64,000 nt of DNA from Manduca sexta (Eukaryota > Arthropoda > Insecta > Lepidoptera > Sphingidae). Shown one piece after another: positions 20,467-30,130 of the stretch (positions are counted from its first letter, which is position 1; every line of letters begins with the position of its first letter). Where the stretch lies: NCBI RefSeq assembly GCF_014839805.1, contig NC_051129.1, forward strand, positions 14,078,920-14,142,919, given 5' to 3'. The notes below the pieces were generated by a model, which was given only the letters and a program-made list of their open reading frames with translations, was not told where the DNA came from and made no database searches. A program made the position numbers and the translations under genes.

Positions 20467-20800
20467 ACATAGTATAAAACAAAGTCGCTTTTTTCTGTCC
20501 CTATGTCCCTTTGTATGCTTAAATCTTTAAAACTACGCAACGGATTTTGATGCGGTTTTTTAATACATGGAGTGATTCAAGAGGAAGGTTTATATGTATA
20601 ATAATATTATTATTATAACAGTATTTCTCCACTATTTAATGGATGTCCATTAAATAGTGGAGAAATACTGTTATTTTGTTATGTTATACCCGTGCGAAGC
20701 CAGAGCGGGCCGCTATGTTTTTATATACAACGTTCACAGGTTTTCTGTAGTGTATTTAGTATCAGCATTGCACCCGTGAGAAGCCGGGGCGGTTCGCTAG
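20467..20800 (+). repeat. Helitron-like element carrying a perfect palindrome
   Basis: Starts AGTATAAAACAAAGTCGC, has AAAACTACGCAACGGATTTT and GATGCGGTTTTTTAATACAT, and ends in two CCCGTGCGAAGCC / CCCGTGAGAAGCC blocks separated by about 90 bp (20687 and 20775). The last is followed by GGGGCGGTTCGCTAGTAAT, the complement of an ACTAGCGACCGCCCC end. The 29-bp palindrome at 20615-20674 sits in its middle. Confidence 0.5.
20615..20674. repeat. Perfect 29-bp inverted repeat, 2-nt spacer
   Basis: Left arm 20615-20643 and right arm 20646-20674 are exact complements; the spacer is TG. The arm contains TATTTCTCCACTATTTAATG. Confidence 0.93.
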
Positions 20801-21135
20801 TAATTAATAAAACACGATTAAAACATAACGTTAGCGTTAACGATTGCAAAAGATAAGTCGGCTACGATTTATTTCTCTATAAATACTGTTATCTAATATC
20901 TAAGCGATCCGTATCAATGATAGTAACAATTTGGAAATTAACATTCCATCTTCCTTCGCGATTTTACGGCAATTATTTAAATAGAACAATCGAGAACAAA
21001 TGTCAAGGCTCCGCGAGGTCACATGACATGCGCGATAAGTTATCCACGATTTAAATTAGCGGTGATAGTCGAGTTTATGAATTATCAGAATTTATTATTT
21101 CCCGTTTTTGGTGTTTTGTTTTAACCAATTATAAA
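20801..21135. other. Unassigned sequence
   Basis: No gene or repeat recognised. Confidence 0.4.
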
Positions 21136-21283
21136 TAATATTAGCCCTGTAATATACTCACCCACTGGGCACGGGCCTCCTCTACTACTGTGAGGAATTA
21201 GGCATTATTCCACCACGCTGGCCTAGTGCGAATTGGTAGACTTCACACACCCTCAAAATTCCTATAGAGAACTTCTCAAGTAT
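21136..21283 (-). repeat. SINE family B, 3' half
   Basis: ATATTAGCCCTGTAATATAC, CACCCACTGGGCACGGGCCT, CCACCACGCTGGCCTAGTGC and TTCCTATAGAGAACTTCTCA in minus orientation. Confidence 0.7.
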
Positions 21284-21468
21284 GTATTAACCAATTACAT
21301 ATGTCTGTGCTTATTAATATATTATGCCGTGGTTGCATCTCGCCTACCACTTCTAGGATAAACGCGTGATAAGTGTTTTTGTTTGTAAATATTTATTTCG
21401 AACATTTTCAATCAATCAGAGATTTAAAGGACACTTTAGGCACTATTATTGTAGTATTGTAGATTGCT

Positions 21469-21627
21469 ACAGTTGGTCATAGGCAAAGAGGCACTACTAT
21501 ACAGTTACAAATTATATAATAGTTTATTTAAATACCAAAAACGCAAAAAAGAATAAATTAATTAGGACAATTAAAAATAAATACGATGAATTTATTTGAA
21601 AATCGAATGTCGTTTTTTTACGTCGTT
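21469..21627 (+). repeat. 159-bp direct repeat, left copy
   Basis: Starts ACAGTTGGTCA and ends TTTTTTTACGTCGTT. It matches 22386-22544 with three mismatches seen by eye (about 98%). Neither TG...CA ends nor coding are present. Confidence 0.9.
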
Positions 21628-21631
21628 TTTT

Positions 21632-21689
21632 ACTGGTTATCTGGATATAGTGTTAAGTATTGACTTAACACTATATCCAGATAACCAGT
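21632..21689. repeat. Perfect 27-bp inverted repeat, 4-nt spacer
   Basis: Arms 21632-21658 and 21663-21689 (beginning ACTGGTTATCTGGATATAGT) are exact complements with spacer ATTG. It starts five bases after the left 159-bp repeat. Confidence 0.93.
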
Positions 21690-21985
21690 GCAGTGTCGCG
21701 CAGTGGTTTGAGGTTCTGACTGGTGCTATACTGTATGAATATTGTACGAGTACGACTACTGCGCTCAGGTCCTGAGTTCGAATCCCGGGTCGGGCCAAAA
21801 TAATTGTGACTGGTTCTTCCATTTATAAATATTACTAAGTCCCAGCTCGGCGTCAGAAAGTTGGCGGTGTGATACCCCGTGCTTAGAAAGTACGTAAAGC
21901 TAATGGTTTTCAGTATAATATCTCCTGAATACGTGGCTGATCTCCGTTGAGATTGGACACCGTGGCCGAAAATTCGGCTAGGAAG
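21690..21985 (+). repeat. tRNA-derived SINE family D, copy 2
   Basis: Head ACTACTGCGCTCAGGTCCTG and AGTTCGAATCCCGGGTCGGG (B box). Body CCAGCTCGGCGTCAGAAAGT, GGCGGTGTGATACC. It ends TGGCTGATCTCCGTTGAGAT, AAATTCGGCTAGGAAG. Compared with the copy at 29706 it lacks about 70 bp in the middle. Lies between the two 159-bp repeats. Confidence 0.65.
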
Positions 21986-22385
21986 ACATTGGACTGTCGT
22001 TGTCTACCATCAAATACATCGATTGCCTTTTATCATTTCACAAAATATCACTTTCGAAACGTTTGCAAATTTTTCTCTGATCATATAGGTTTGTTCTTAT
22101 GTAAATTATGTCTATTTTTGTCTATGTCCATCAAAACTGATGATTAATCATTTGATTTATGATAGTGTCACATCGGTGCCCTTTAGATATCCGCTCGTTG
22201 ATTGGGCAGCCTGTTCTTACATTTATGGCTCTGATTTATTACCTAGCAGTGTTAACGTCACCTCGGATGACAGAGAATGTCAAGAATTTGCTGCCCAATT
22301 TATAGTATTACAGGTCTTAGTCCTTAAGACCATTTGAACTTGATCTCTTGTCGTATACCTACGCAGTGCAGGTTGGGTTAAGCTA
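21986..22385. other. Unassigned interior of the direct-repeat pair
   Basis: No recognised motif. Two short frames (about 65 codons) overlap here without homology I can name. Confidence 0.4.
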
Positions 22386-22544
22386 ACAGTTGGTCACAGG
22401 CAAAGAGGCACTACTATACAGTTACAAATTATATAATAGTTTATTTAAATACCGAATACGCAAAAAAGAATAAATTAATTAGGACAATTAAAAATAAATA
22501 CGATGAATTTATTTGAAAATCGAATGTCGTTTTTTTACGTCGTT
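22386..22544 (+). repeat. 159-bp direct repeat, right copy
   Basis: Partner of 21469-21627. Differences: CACAGG for CATAGG, and ACCGAATACG for ACCAAAAACG. Confidence 0.9.
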
Positions 22545-22767
22545 GAATAAAAATAAAATTAACTAAAAAGATTAAATAATTCTCAGAGTTCAAGGTCGCG
22601 TCTCTAGTATACTACGTTCGGAATCCGGTTTTGTTCAGACGTTTCACAACCGCTGCTATTCAGGTTTTGTATTCATAATTTAGTCTTCAAGGTTCAAGTT
22701 ATTTCATGTCTCCAAGACGCGGAAGCTTTTAACATTATAATTGCGATAGTCTGTGAAGACATTACTG

Positions 22768-22950
22768 TCTCTGTGGCGCAGTCGTGATGTGAGCACTATG
22801 ACCATCGATCTCAAGTCTCGGCTTCGGATTCGGGACCATGCAGTGATTTTGCTGTTCAGTAACAGCGAATCTGAAATTTGTCCCCATACGACGATGGGCC
22901 CGCCTCTAAAACATCATGAAACGGAAAACACACAGGCCAAAAATGTCTCT
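22768..22950 (+). repeat. SINE family C, strongly diverged
   Basis: TCTGTGGCGCAGTCGTGATG, TTCGGATTCGGGACCATG, CAGCGAATCTGAAATTTGTC, CGATGGGCCCGCC and ACATCATGAAACGGAAAACA follow the order of C but with many changes. Confidence 0.45.
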
Positions 22951-23169
22951 GCGGGAAAGAGGTCAGTTTAAACGAATGTCCTAGATGTACTAATTGGTAA
23001 CTCTTCGTCCAAGAAAAGTAACTATTTGAAACATTATTCTGGAAAAGGAATTGCATGTGGAACCGCCGCAGAACATATTCCTATCGTCTGTGACAACTAC
23101 GAACATTACTAGGTTTTTATATGAACACAAACTCCAACATTAAGATCGACTACACTTTGACCGTCGTAT

Positions 23170-23335
23170 GAATAAGTCCAACAACGCAATGTCTAATTCA
23201 GCCGCCAACCAAATGTCCAAGCACTGTCTTGTTATGGTTTGAACGACAATATGGCCGGTGTGTAAATACTGGAATTTACGAAAATAAACATATTGTGATG
23301 TCTCGGAATCACGCGCAGTGAGACACCAAAATACC
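23170..23335 (+). repeat. SINE-like family F, strongly diverged
   Basis: ACGCAATGTCTAATTCAGCC, GCCAACCAAATG, CTTGTTATGGTTTGAACGAC, AATATGGCCGGTGTG, ATTGTGATGTCTCGGAATCA and GCGCAGTGAGACACCAAA align in order with F. Confidence 0.45.
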
Positions 23336-24609
23336 ATATAGAGGTAGATTGTAAAGTAACAAGAAATATGTCGAAATTCATTAACGAAATACGCGCGATC
23401 ACGAAAAATTACGTACATCTTCTAACTTCATCTGTTTACCTTGAATGTTAGAAGCTCGTAGCTACAAAAGGTTAATTAATAATGTTTATAATAAAATCTA
23501 TATTTATGTGTTAATATCACATTTCCTACTCCGTCGATACATAATTTAATGATTTTTTTTTGCTAACTATGTAACTGATTTTATAAACAATAAAATAAAT
23601 ACAACACAGAATTTACACAAACATCACATCGTAGTAAAATAGAATAAATAATACTATTTAAAATTTAATTTAAATAGATAGATAATCTAAAAATAAAATA
23701 AATAATTCAAAGCGTATTTTATCAAAATTTATTTTACTTAATTAAAAAAACAAATGCTAAGTATATTAAAAAATGTTTTAGTGTCGCGAAATTACTTATC
23801 AAACGAGTTTAAAAAGAATTAAAATAACCGTAATAAAATAAACATAAATGAAATTAAATTTAGTGTTTGCAAATAAAATAGGTAATTTAAGCATTTATAG
23901 GTAATTCACGCGAATAGATTAAAGATTAATTAATTAAATTAACCGAAATCCCATGACAATTATGAAGCAATAAAGACGGAATAAAATTAATTGCATGGAA
24001 AACTGGGTCTTCGTAGAATTCAGATACATCGGTGCCACAAGCAGCTGTTACTAATCAATACGAATGAATATTTAGATTTATTTCGATATCACGGTTGAAA
24101 TTAACATTTATTACGTACAGCTGACGTGTGTAAGTCATCGGGTTGGCCGGTTACCTTTGACTATAAATATTAAAGGACTAGTCCGGTAACATCGAGTCCG
24201 GATCCGAAATAGATTTTTTCACACACTCTCACTTTTGTTCGTGATTTTATTTGCTATATTTGGCATTGATTTGTGGCTGTTGATTTGATTTTATATTATC
24301 ATGGAATTATTCCGGTTTTGTCGTGTTTAAAATTATGTAGATGCGTAGATAAGTGGTAATGTAAAAATAGACTTATTTGAATATTTTTTGACATGGCCCT
24401 ATGTTTGTTAGCCTGGCAAGGGCCGGCTTATACAAACACACCGAATTTTTGTGTGACCGTTTTAGACGCTCGCAACCTTCGGAGATTAAGCGACCATGCT
24501 GAGGACAACCCACTAGTTACGAACCTCGGCTCAGGACGGTCACTGGGAGAGGATGAGACATCAACGATTTTGGATGCGCGTAGTCGTAGCGAACTAACAA
24601 TCTAACAGT
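23336..24609. other. AT-rich stretch followed by a possible promoter region
   Basis: 23500-23990 is extremely AT-rich with many AAATAAAAT words. 24100-24300 is richer in GC and free of recognised repeats, see the separate promoter entry. A 70-codon frame at 24393-24605 has no recognisable motif. Confidence 0.4.
24161..24171 (+). promoter_or_regulatory. Possible RNA polymerase II core promoter (TATA box)
   Basis: CTATAAATATT matches the arthropod TATA consensus. About 30 bp downstream lies ACATCGAGTCC, and further on TTCACACACTCTCACTTT. There is a short ATG frame of 9 codons at 24301. It sits in non-repetitive sequence, but no exon can be shown. Confidence 0.25.
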
Positions 24610-24890
24610 GACGAAGGGTTCATCTAACTCGATTCCTACCGGCTTCCGTTTATGTAGAATCTAATTATCATCAGAATGATTTGCAGACCCGCAATTATGC
24701 TAAAAATGTTGTGTTGGGTTCCCTTTCGAAAATTTTAGCCTTTCGCCACTGGAGACTGCCCTGTCTGTAACGTTGTGTTCTTTTGTAATAACTGTAAGAG
24801 ACCAAAGGTATATAGATAGGTTTCTTCGCCGTCCAAAAGCTTGTTAACATGAACTACAGAGACTAGCGACCCGCCCCAGCCTCGCGCGGA
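24610..24890 (+). repeat. Family E, best-preserved copy
   Basis: GAAGGGTTCATCTAACTCGA, TTCCTACCGGCTTCCG, TCTAATTATCATCAGAATGA, TTTGCAGACCCGCAATTATG, CGCCACTGGAGACTGCCCTG, TCTGTAACGTTGTGTTCTTT, AGACCAAAGGTATATAGATA and GTTAACATGAACTACAGAGA, ending ACTAGCGACCCGCCCCAGCC. Terminal similarity to Helitron-like ends suggests a composite or shared end. Confidence 0.6.
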
Positions 24891-25105
24891 TTGCACTAAT
24901 TACATACCAGACGTCTGGTGGTCTGATCGCTGAAAATGAACATCATGAACATGGACATCCATAATATATATGAATCGTGTGTTTTAAGTTTTGATTATAT
25001 ACAAATGCGTAAAAGAGGAAATGAGGATTTTTTTGTTCAATAATTCTTTTAAAAATTACTAGAATTGCAACGAGGTTTTATTTTCTACATCAAAATATTA
25101 CTAAA

Positions 25106-25447
25106 TTGCAACAAAAATCTTTACACTCAACCGATCGTCTCGTCGAATTCTATGGACAAATTGGCTTTAAAAAGATACACATTTTAAATTTAGAACGACA
25201 TAATATGACGAATGATCTAATTTGTAATTTAAAATGCAGAAACGTAGAATGCCAATCTATTTTTCACGCGACTGTACGCAAAACACGTGTTCCGAACGAT
25301 ATGAATATTTGGCGCGCATTGTATTGCGAATCGGCTTATCGTATCGCGTTGGTTCGCGGTTTTTTTATCGATAAACCAGTAACGTCACTAGTTCAAGGGC
25401 AGTTTGCGACCGGCGCGGTTTCAGCTGATAAATTAAATCTGTTTTAG
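25106..25447 (+). other. 113-codon open frame, doubtful
   Basis: The frame has an internal TTG/ATG choice of start and no domain I recognise. Its last ~35 codons (VRGFFIDKPVTSLVQGQF, ATGAVSADKLNLF) resemble a frame at 31312-31399 that also ends in a stop. Length alone is compatible with chance in 128 kb of six-frame sequence. Confidence 0.2.
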
Positions 25448-25550
25448 TGTTGCGTTATTCGATAATTTTGGCGGACAGATATGACTGTCGATAGTTTCGG
25501 TTTGATGTTATTAATGACGCCTCGCAACAATGTTACAATCATTATATTTT

Positions 25551-25855
25551 ACTAGGTGTTTGCTCGCGGCTTCGCCCGTGTGAACAGTCATTCCCGTTTC
25601 AATAGAGAATAAATCACTGAAGAGATTCATAACGCAGCCAGTATCACGTTAAAGCCAATTATTTAAAAAATCTGATAAAATAAATCATTAATTATTTCCC
25701 GTGGGAACATATCACCGAGATAAAAGTAGCCTATAAGTTAATCCAGCACATGGTCTACTCGTGTGCCAAATTTCATACAAATCGGTTTAGTTGTTTCTGC
25801 GTCTACTTTTAATAAACTTCCAAACATTTTCATAAACTTTCGCTTTTATATATGC
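25551..25855 (-). repeat. Helitron-like element, family N copy
   Basis: ACTAGGTGTTTGCTCGCGGC, TTCGCCCGTGTGAACAG, AGATAAAAGTAGCCTATAAG, GTGCCAAATTTCATACAAAT and CGGTTTAGTTGTTTCTGCGT in minus orientation, ending in TTTCGCTTTTATATATG. Confidence 0.55.
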
Positions 25856-25911
25856 TTGCCAGTGTTATACTAATCAACACGTTAGCTTCCTGAGATTAAA
25901 CAATCAATATA

Positions 25912-25950
25912 GTTTGGGTGGTTCTGGGTTCGATTCTGAAGTCGGGCAAC
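25912..25950 (+). repeat. tRNA-like B-box fragment (SINE C or D)
   Basis: GGTTCTGGGTTCGATTCTGA and AGTCGGGCAAC remain from a SINE head. Confidence 0.4.
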
Positions 25951-26194
25951 ATTTTATGATGGTTATTTTTATTGAAATAAACAGTATAAACTAAAGTAAG
26001 TAAGTTGGTAATCTTCCATAGGTAATATGGTAAATATGTTGACGTTGGTTCAACGGATGGTGATCTAAAAAAATATCTGCAGGCTGGCCGTCCTGATGTT
26101 ACTAACTCAACGAACAAGGCCCGTAAGGTGACGCACACAAAACAGTACAAACACAACAGTTAAAGAATAAAAATAATTTTAACAAAAAATTACA

Positions 26195-26275
26195 CCGCCT
26201 TCAAAAACACTCAAAACCAAAAAATATTTCACATAGTAGGTATATATTGGATACCAATTTTGGAGTCGGTGCCTA
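26195..26275. repeat. Family L, copy 2
   Basis: CAAAAACACTCAAAACCAAA, ATTTCACATAGTAGGTATAT and GATACCAATTTTGGAGTCGG. Confidence 0.5.
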
Positions 26276-26515
26276 ATTAAAATTGCTAGTTAAGGCGATA
26301 CCTCAAGGTCCATTTTCATACATTTTGTTTCACCTTTAATCTGGGTAACTAAACATGTATTGGCAAGTAAAGAATTTAAATTCACGTCTAGTTAGTGATT
26401 AGTTCTCGCAGTTGAAAGAAAAACGTAAAAATAATTAATAATCATGGATATTTCGGCCTTTAAAATTTAATATGACGAAATTTTGTTATATATGTTATAT
26501 AGGCTAGGATTTATA

Positions 26516-26613
26516 GCATAAACTCCCCCCTATCACATCATGGGACGGACACTCGGCAAAAAATGGCTGCACCAGTTGTGCCCCTACCGACCCCTTTGTA
26601 ATAAAGACGTGAG
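26516..26613 (+). repeat. SINE family C, 3' fragment
   Basis: CCCCTATCACATCATGGGAC, GGACACTCGGCAAAAAATGG, CTGCACCAGTTGTGCCCCTA and CCCCTTTGTAATAAAGACG. It lies directly against the family I copy. Confidence 0.55.
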
Positions 26614-26619
26614 TTACTA

Positions 26620-26773
26620 TTTTATGTTTCTCCTGACGCGACATTTCAAAGGCTGCAAGGTCTTCGAAACGTCGGGAGAAACATAAATTACTTACCGCGA
26701 TAGAATCCGAAAATTAGTTTAATTTCAATGTCTAACATTCGCGTAAACATAAGAAATCATTAAGACGTGAGTA
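26620..26773. repeat. Family I, copy 2
   Basis: GTCTTCGAAACGTCGGGAGA and CGCGTAAACATAAGAAATCA as in 600-765. Confidence 0.5.
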
Positions 26774-27270
26774 TAAAAGTATATCTGAGAGGTCGCATCA
26801 TGAGAATTGTCATCCGACATATTGGGCGTATAAAGTGGGTAGTCGAGCAAATGAGACTACTAACAAATTACACCAAACGATTTAATAATTCACTCTGTAC
26901 ACGAAACGTGAGGAACAGTTCCTAGCTTTGAGGAGGACTTGTCCCCTAGACGATCAAATGGAAAATGAGGACTCGGTCAGACATCCCTCCACTAGCTAGG
27001 CTCCGTTGTAGCATGAAGTTAGTTACAAGATGGCGACGGTGCCGCCATCTACCCGAACTCATGCTTCGTTTCGTTACTAATGTCCGTCTCCGACAAGTAT
27101 AATTCTAAACCCACTAGCCTCGCTCTCGCCATTTCATAACATTTCAACAATGGCACACATCACTTCGCCAGGTAACAAGATTTCCTTGTTTAAGAGGTCA
27201 GGGGACAACCTTGGTGTGTAGTTGCCAAACACCATATACATGGTCACAAAGAGACAGATGAGGATTGGAT
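26774..27270. other. Unassigned sequence, locally GC-rich
   Basis: 26930-27130 is richer in GC (AAGATGGCGACGGTGCCGCC) than its surroundings but shows no frame or repeat I can name. Confidence 0.4.
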
Positions 27271-27598
27271 AATAATAATAATATCAGCCCTGTATTATAT
27301 ACTGTGCCACTGTTGGGCGCGGACCTCCTCTACTACTGAGAGGGATTAGGCCTTAGTCCATCACGCTGGCCTAGTGCGGATTGGTAGACTTCACACACCT
27401 TCGAAATTCCTATAGAGAACTTCTCAGATGTGCAGGTTACCTCACGATGTTTTCCTTCACCGTTAAAGCAAGCAATAATTAACAACTAATATACACATAA
27501 TTTTATTTAGAAAAATCAGATGTGTGTGCCCTTGGGATTTGAACCTGCAGACATTCGTCTTGGCAGTCCGTTCCACAACCAACTAGGCTATCGCCGCT
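27271..27598 (-). repeat. SINE family B, full-length copy with ATT tail
   Basis: Tail AATAATAATAATATCAGCCC, body as in 2553-2874, head ATTTGAACCTGCAGACATTC and CAACTAGGCTATCGCCGCT. The A and B boxes are close to consensus, so this is one of the better kept copies. Confidence 0.8.
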
Positions 27599-27770
27599 CC
27601 TCTTACAGATTGGATAGATCAGAGATAATAATAAGAAATCCATTCAACGAATTAATCACTTGTCAAATATCACTGTTAAAAGATGTTATTGGCAGTAAAC
27701 ATCCAGTCAGGTTTAAGGGAGTCTCGGGATGCCCGCTAAATATGAAAGCAGAAATAATGCTGTGCTCACT

Positions 27771-27994
27771 TTGCTGGTGGTTGGATATATTTTATATCAG
27801 CCCGGACAGCGACCACTGTATACAAGGTGTTAAAACAAGACGTAGCGGCTCACGTAAGTGTGTCGCGTTCCGGGATCAGCCTGTGTTTATGCGGTTCCAA
27901 AAGGCCGGCATAACTGTGTCGACTGTCGAGGGGTAATCATCTCTCGTCAGTCGACATTCTATTGAACCCTACTCCACCTACTATCAGGGGCAGT
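27771..27994 (-). repeat. Family A, full-length copy
   Basis: Minus orientation: TTGCTGGTGGTTGGATATAT at the right end, GTGTCGCGTTCCGGGATCAG, AAGGCCGGCATAACTGTGTC, GAGGGGTAATCATCTCTCGT, CATTCTATTGAACC and TATCAGGGGCAGT. Confidence 0.7.
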
Positions 27995-28342
27995 TGGGTC
28001 ATTTTGTGTCCGTATGAAAAAGTTTTTCTGTCTTAATCGATAAGAGAAGGTCTATCCAAAACAATGGAATATTTAACCTACCGGCTACTGCTTAGCAACA
28101 AATATCGAAAGTAAAACACAAAAAAAATTTGCAAGCTTTAAACTTTCTACCATTTGATATTCATGGCCCATTCAGTTTCACAATATCCCGCCCAAGCGAT
28201 TGTTTTCAGTTCGATTGTCCGCCATCGATTTACATTAGTATTCATAAATCATCCTACTGCGAAACATTCTTTTACAACATCTGATACGTGTGATAACAAT
28301 CGATTTCTATAAACGACCCTAGTCGCTAACTATAGATCTACA
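27995..28342. other. Unassigned sequence
   Basis: No gene or repeat recognised. Confidence 0.4.
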
Positions 28343-28410
28343 CCTGGTGGTAAGTGGATTGGCGTCTAGATAGTGTCTGACGAGAGATGATAAACCCTCG
28401 CCGACAACAA
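28343..28410 (+). repeat. Family A, left fragment
   Basis: CTGGTGGTAAGTGGATTGGC, TCTAGATAGTGTCTGACGAG and AGATGATAAACCCTCGC. Confidence 0.55.
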
Positions 28411-28441
28411 CATACGTCAAATAATCAAATTCTTACTGCCG

Positions 28442-28710
28442 ATTTTTTTTGAATGCTTCGAATGACGAGACTAGCTTGCCGTTCGCCTAATAGTAAGCGA
28501 TACGACCGCCCATAAACAGTTGTTTGGTATTTCCCTGCGCTCGCCATCTTGAGATATGAGATGTTAGTCTTATATGTCCAGAAGTTACACTGGTTACAAT
28601 GAAATGCAAACCGGAACACAACAGTGACTACACACTGCTGCCTGGCGGCAGAAAAAGACATTGCGGTGGTACCTACCCAGGTGAACTCTCACATATGAGA
28701 GACCTAACCA
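28442..28710 (-). repeat. SINE-like family F, full-length copy
   Basis: Minus orientation. T run, then AATGACGAGACTAGCTTGCC, GTTCGCCTAATAGTAAGCGA, AGTTACACTGGTTACAATG, GACTACACACTGCTGCCTGG, AGACATTGCGGTGGTACCTA and the outer block TCTCACATATGAGAGACCTA. Confidence 0.75.
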
Positions 28711-29301
28711 GTAAATTCCAATATATATTAAGTTTCGTATGACTTACTATTCGAAGTAACAGCGTGAATGATGACGCTGCCGTATTTTAGTTCCAAATAC
28801 GTTCTCTGCGGCCCTGTTAAAATTTTCATATAAAATTTTTTTTAACCGAAACCATTGCGTTAACGACAACGTGTACATTTATATCATGGATCGTCGCAAC
28901 ATTAATTAGCGAAAAAAACAATAATAAGGATCTTACTCTTACTCAATTATTTCATAGAATTCAGAATGTCACACACATTGAATTAAAATTATAATAAATT
29001 TTACTACTCTATGTTCTATTAACTAAAGGGTTAATATTACAATTCTTTGTTCAACATAAAAAACATGAATTGACTGATTTTACGACCGCTATCGCAATAG
29101 TTAATCGATATAACTCAAGGCCATAGTATAAATAAACTATAGCTTTTTTACGACCGCCAAACTTTCCTATACGTGCCTTAGTAACGGCCTGTCATTCATG
29201 TCATTGTCACGTGACAGGGCCGAAGTAAGACAAAATCTGAGGGCCCATGTACCCCACTCGAACATCATGTATTGAAATTAAAACGATGCATGCAGTCGTG
29301 A
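28711..29301. other. Unassigned sequence
   Basis: No gene or repeat recognised. Confidence 0.4.
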
Positions 29302-29475
29302 TTAACAACAAGTTACATGACTAAACTTTACTAAGGACACTTCAGCCTCAAGAATTCTCCTGCTAAACATAGGCCTTCCCCTAAAGATTTCCACACAGAC
29401 CTGTTGAGCATTCTGAATCCAGAGTGTTTCTGCGATCTCTAACAAGTCGGCTGTCCATCTTGTCCTCAAGACCCT
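29302..29475 (-). pseudogene. LINE C-terminal remnant, weak
   Basis: The minus-strand frame reads TRWTADLLEIAETLWIQNAQ, which resembles the RWxDDLxxxAGxxWxxxAQ block near the C-terminus of RTE-type LINE proteins. The rest does not align. Decayed and truncated. Confidence 0.35.
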
Positions 29476-29599
29476 TATGTTATAACAAATCATTGCACTG
29501 AAATTATATTTTAATATTTTGTATGTATGCCAACGTCCGACTGTGTACTGAATTGACTATTTACAGGCAATCGTGACATATAACAGAAAATTTGCTCAC

Positions 29600-29705
29600 A
29601 TACCAGCGGCGAAAGGTGAGGTTCTCCGAATGGAAACCCGACACAACATATAGGTACTAATATGCATAAATGGGGTGTGCAAGTCGTTCTACTGATAATT
29701 AAATT
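29600..29705 (-). repeat. Family E, first half, split by a SINE
   Basis: CCAGCGGCGAAAGGTGAGGT, GGAAACCCGACACAACATAT, GCATAAATGGGGTGTGCAAG and TCGTTCTACTGATAATTAAA belong to E in minus orientation. It continues at 30082 after the inserted family D SINE. Confidence 0.6.
29698..29705 (+). repeat. Target-site duplication of the SINE D insertion, left
   Basis: ATTAAATT, repeated at 30082-30089 on the other side of the SINE. Confidence 0.65.
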
Positions 29706-30081
29706 TTCGACTCCCCCGGTAGCGTAGTTGTATCTGTACACGGTACAAGTGCGACTACCGCGCTGAGGTCCTGGGTTCGAATCCCGGGTCGGGCCGAAAT
29801 AGTGACTGGGTTTTCCATCTTAAAAATTACTCAGTTACAGCTCAGAGTCAGGAAGTTGGTGGTGTGATACCCCCGTACCTCCGAAAGCACATAAAGCCGT
29901 TGGTCCTCTGTCCGGTCATGTCGGATTGCCGTCTCACCGAACTATAAGAGTGAAGGAACAGAGAGCGCACCTGTGTACTGCGCACACACTTGTGCACTAT
30001 AATATATCCTGCGTACCTGGCTGATCTCCGTTGAGATTGGCCGCCGTGGTCGAAATTCGGCTAGGAGGGATTATTATTTTC
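29706..30081 (+). repeat. tRNA-derived SINE family D, full-length copy
   Basis: Head CCCGGTAGCGTAGTTGTATC (A box), ACTACCGCGCTGAGGTCCTG, GGTTCGAATCCCGGGTCGGG (B box). Body: AGCTCAGAGTCAGGAAGTTG, GGTGTGATACCCCCG, AAGCCGTTGGTCCTC, GAGCGCACCTGTGTACTGCG. End: TGGCTGATCTCCGTTGAGAT, GAAATTCGGCTAGGAGG and a short ATT-rich tail. Boxes match pol III consensus well, and the flanking duplication shows it moved by target-primed insertion. Confidence 0.8.
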
Positions 30082-30130
30082 ATTAAATTCTACATAAAGG
30101 AAAAACCGGCAGGAATCGATTTATATAGAC
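30082..30130 (-). repeat. Family E, second half
   Basis: ATTAAATTCTACATAAAGGA and AAAACCGGCAGGAATCGATT continue the E copy that is cut at 29705. Confidence 0.6.

Noticed and set aside
21469..22544. TRIM or small LTR element
   Set aside because: The direct repeats lack TG...CA ends, no primer-binding site or polypurine tract is visible, and no target duplication was found.
27520..27936. 138-codon open frame
   Set aside because: It runs through the head of a SINE B copy and into a family A copy, so it is repeat read-through.
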